A stretch of 64,000 nt of DNA from Caryophanon tenue (lineage in GTDB: Bacteria; Bacillota; Bacilli; Bacillales_A; Planococcaceae): assembly GCF_001700315.1 (NCBI RefSeq), contig NZ_MASJ01000004.1, forward strand, positions 21,822 through 85,821, given 5' to 3'. Within the stretch, counting starts at the first letter, position 1. Every line of letters begins with the position of its first letter. The notes below the pieces were generated by a model, which ran no database searches, was not told the DNA's origin, and was given only the letters and a program-made list of their open reading frames with translations. Positions 63,932 through 64,000 of the stretch are shown piece by piece. The position numbers were made by a program, and so were the translations under genes.

Positions 63932-64000
63932 ACGATCAAAAGCCCTCGCCGATATGGGCACTGACCTAAAATAATGAGACAAATAAAAACACCTTTCGTT
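63932..64000. other. Possible start of an insertion-sequence end (cut by window)
   Basis: After the amidohydrolase stop the sequence reads AAGCCCTCGCCGATATGGGC then ACTGACCTAAAATAATGAGA and continues to the window edge. TGACC...ATGAGACA followed by A-rich sequence resembles ends of IS3-family elements of Bacillota. No coding part is visible, so this is only a pointer. Confidence 0.25.

Overview
The window is a 64 kb stretch of a low-to-moderate G+C Bacillota chromosome. Gene order and protein sequences point to the order Bacillales, most likely Planococcaceae (Caryophanaceae, e.g. the Caryophanon/Lysinibacillus/Solibacillus group). That placement is an inference from synteny. Long blocks follow the Bacillus subtilis order: cggR-gapA-pgk-tpiA-gpmI-eno; yvcI-rapZ-yvcK-whiA-crh beside trxB-yvcD; hprK-lgt-ppaX-yvoF-hisZGDBHFI; cccB-yvjA; lcfB, lplJ and yhfH; and hemEHY-yhgD-yhgE next to hmoB. 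I found no phage, CRISPR array or complete transposon.

Layout. 1-1.5 kb: tail of a sensor kinase with two PepSY-domain proteins. 1.8-7.6 kb: arginase, a YjiH-type membrane protein, an MFS exporter and a secreted alkaline phosphatase. 7.8-15.1 kb: glycolytic operon headed by its repressor gene cggR, with a recognisable CggR operator over the promoter. 15.3-17.9 kb: glutaredoxin-like protein and a polar amino-acid ABC importer. 18.6-24.6 kb: clpP (CtsR box), tRNA-Arg, and the crh/whiA/yvcK/rapZ/nudix cluster with trxB. 24.7-32.1 kb: TPR protein and the histidine operon. 32.3-38.8 kb: yvoF-ppaX-lgt-hprK, cytochrome c551, YitT protein, EAL-HDOD protein, DedA protein. 38.9-42.8 kb: S9 peptidase, a hidden 56-residue zinc-ribbon ORF, and a FadR-box-controlled acyl-CoA ligase. 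42.9-47.7 kb: a Bce-type antimicrobial-peptide sensing and resistance module with an extra unknown gene. 47.9-50.5 kb: small membrane protein, SLH protein, lipoate ligase, YhfH. 50.9-54.3 kb: a liaI-liaH-liaF-liaS-liaR cell-envelope stress operon. 54.6-63.9 kb: yhgE/yhgD, a FixH-like lipoprotein, haem synthesis (hemE-hemH-hemY), and divergently the haem monooxygenase hmoB with an M20 amidohydrolase.

Functional themes. Carbon-flow control is concentrated here: CggR, Crh, HPr kinase, YvcK, RapZ and the glycolytic enzymes. Cell-envelope stress sensing is the second theme (Bce-like and Lia-like modules plus YhgE). Several operators can be read directly: CggR, CtsR, FadR, a probable YhgD operator (TGACCA-N11-TGGTCA, three copies), ARG-box-like and Pho-box-like sites, and an unusual array of four 11-bp iterons before the second PepSY gene.

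Most unusual items. (1) A family of interspersed, inverted-repeat-bounded elements (three copies), each filling a gap between two convergent genes and carrying a bidirectional terminator. (2) A leader-like pair of hairpins upstream of the amino-acid ABC transporter, whose arms could form alternative terminator and antiterminator structures. (3) An unrecognised gene translationally coupled inside the Bce-type module.
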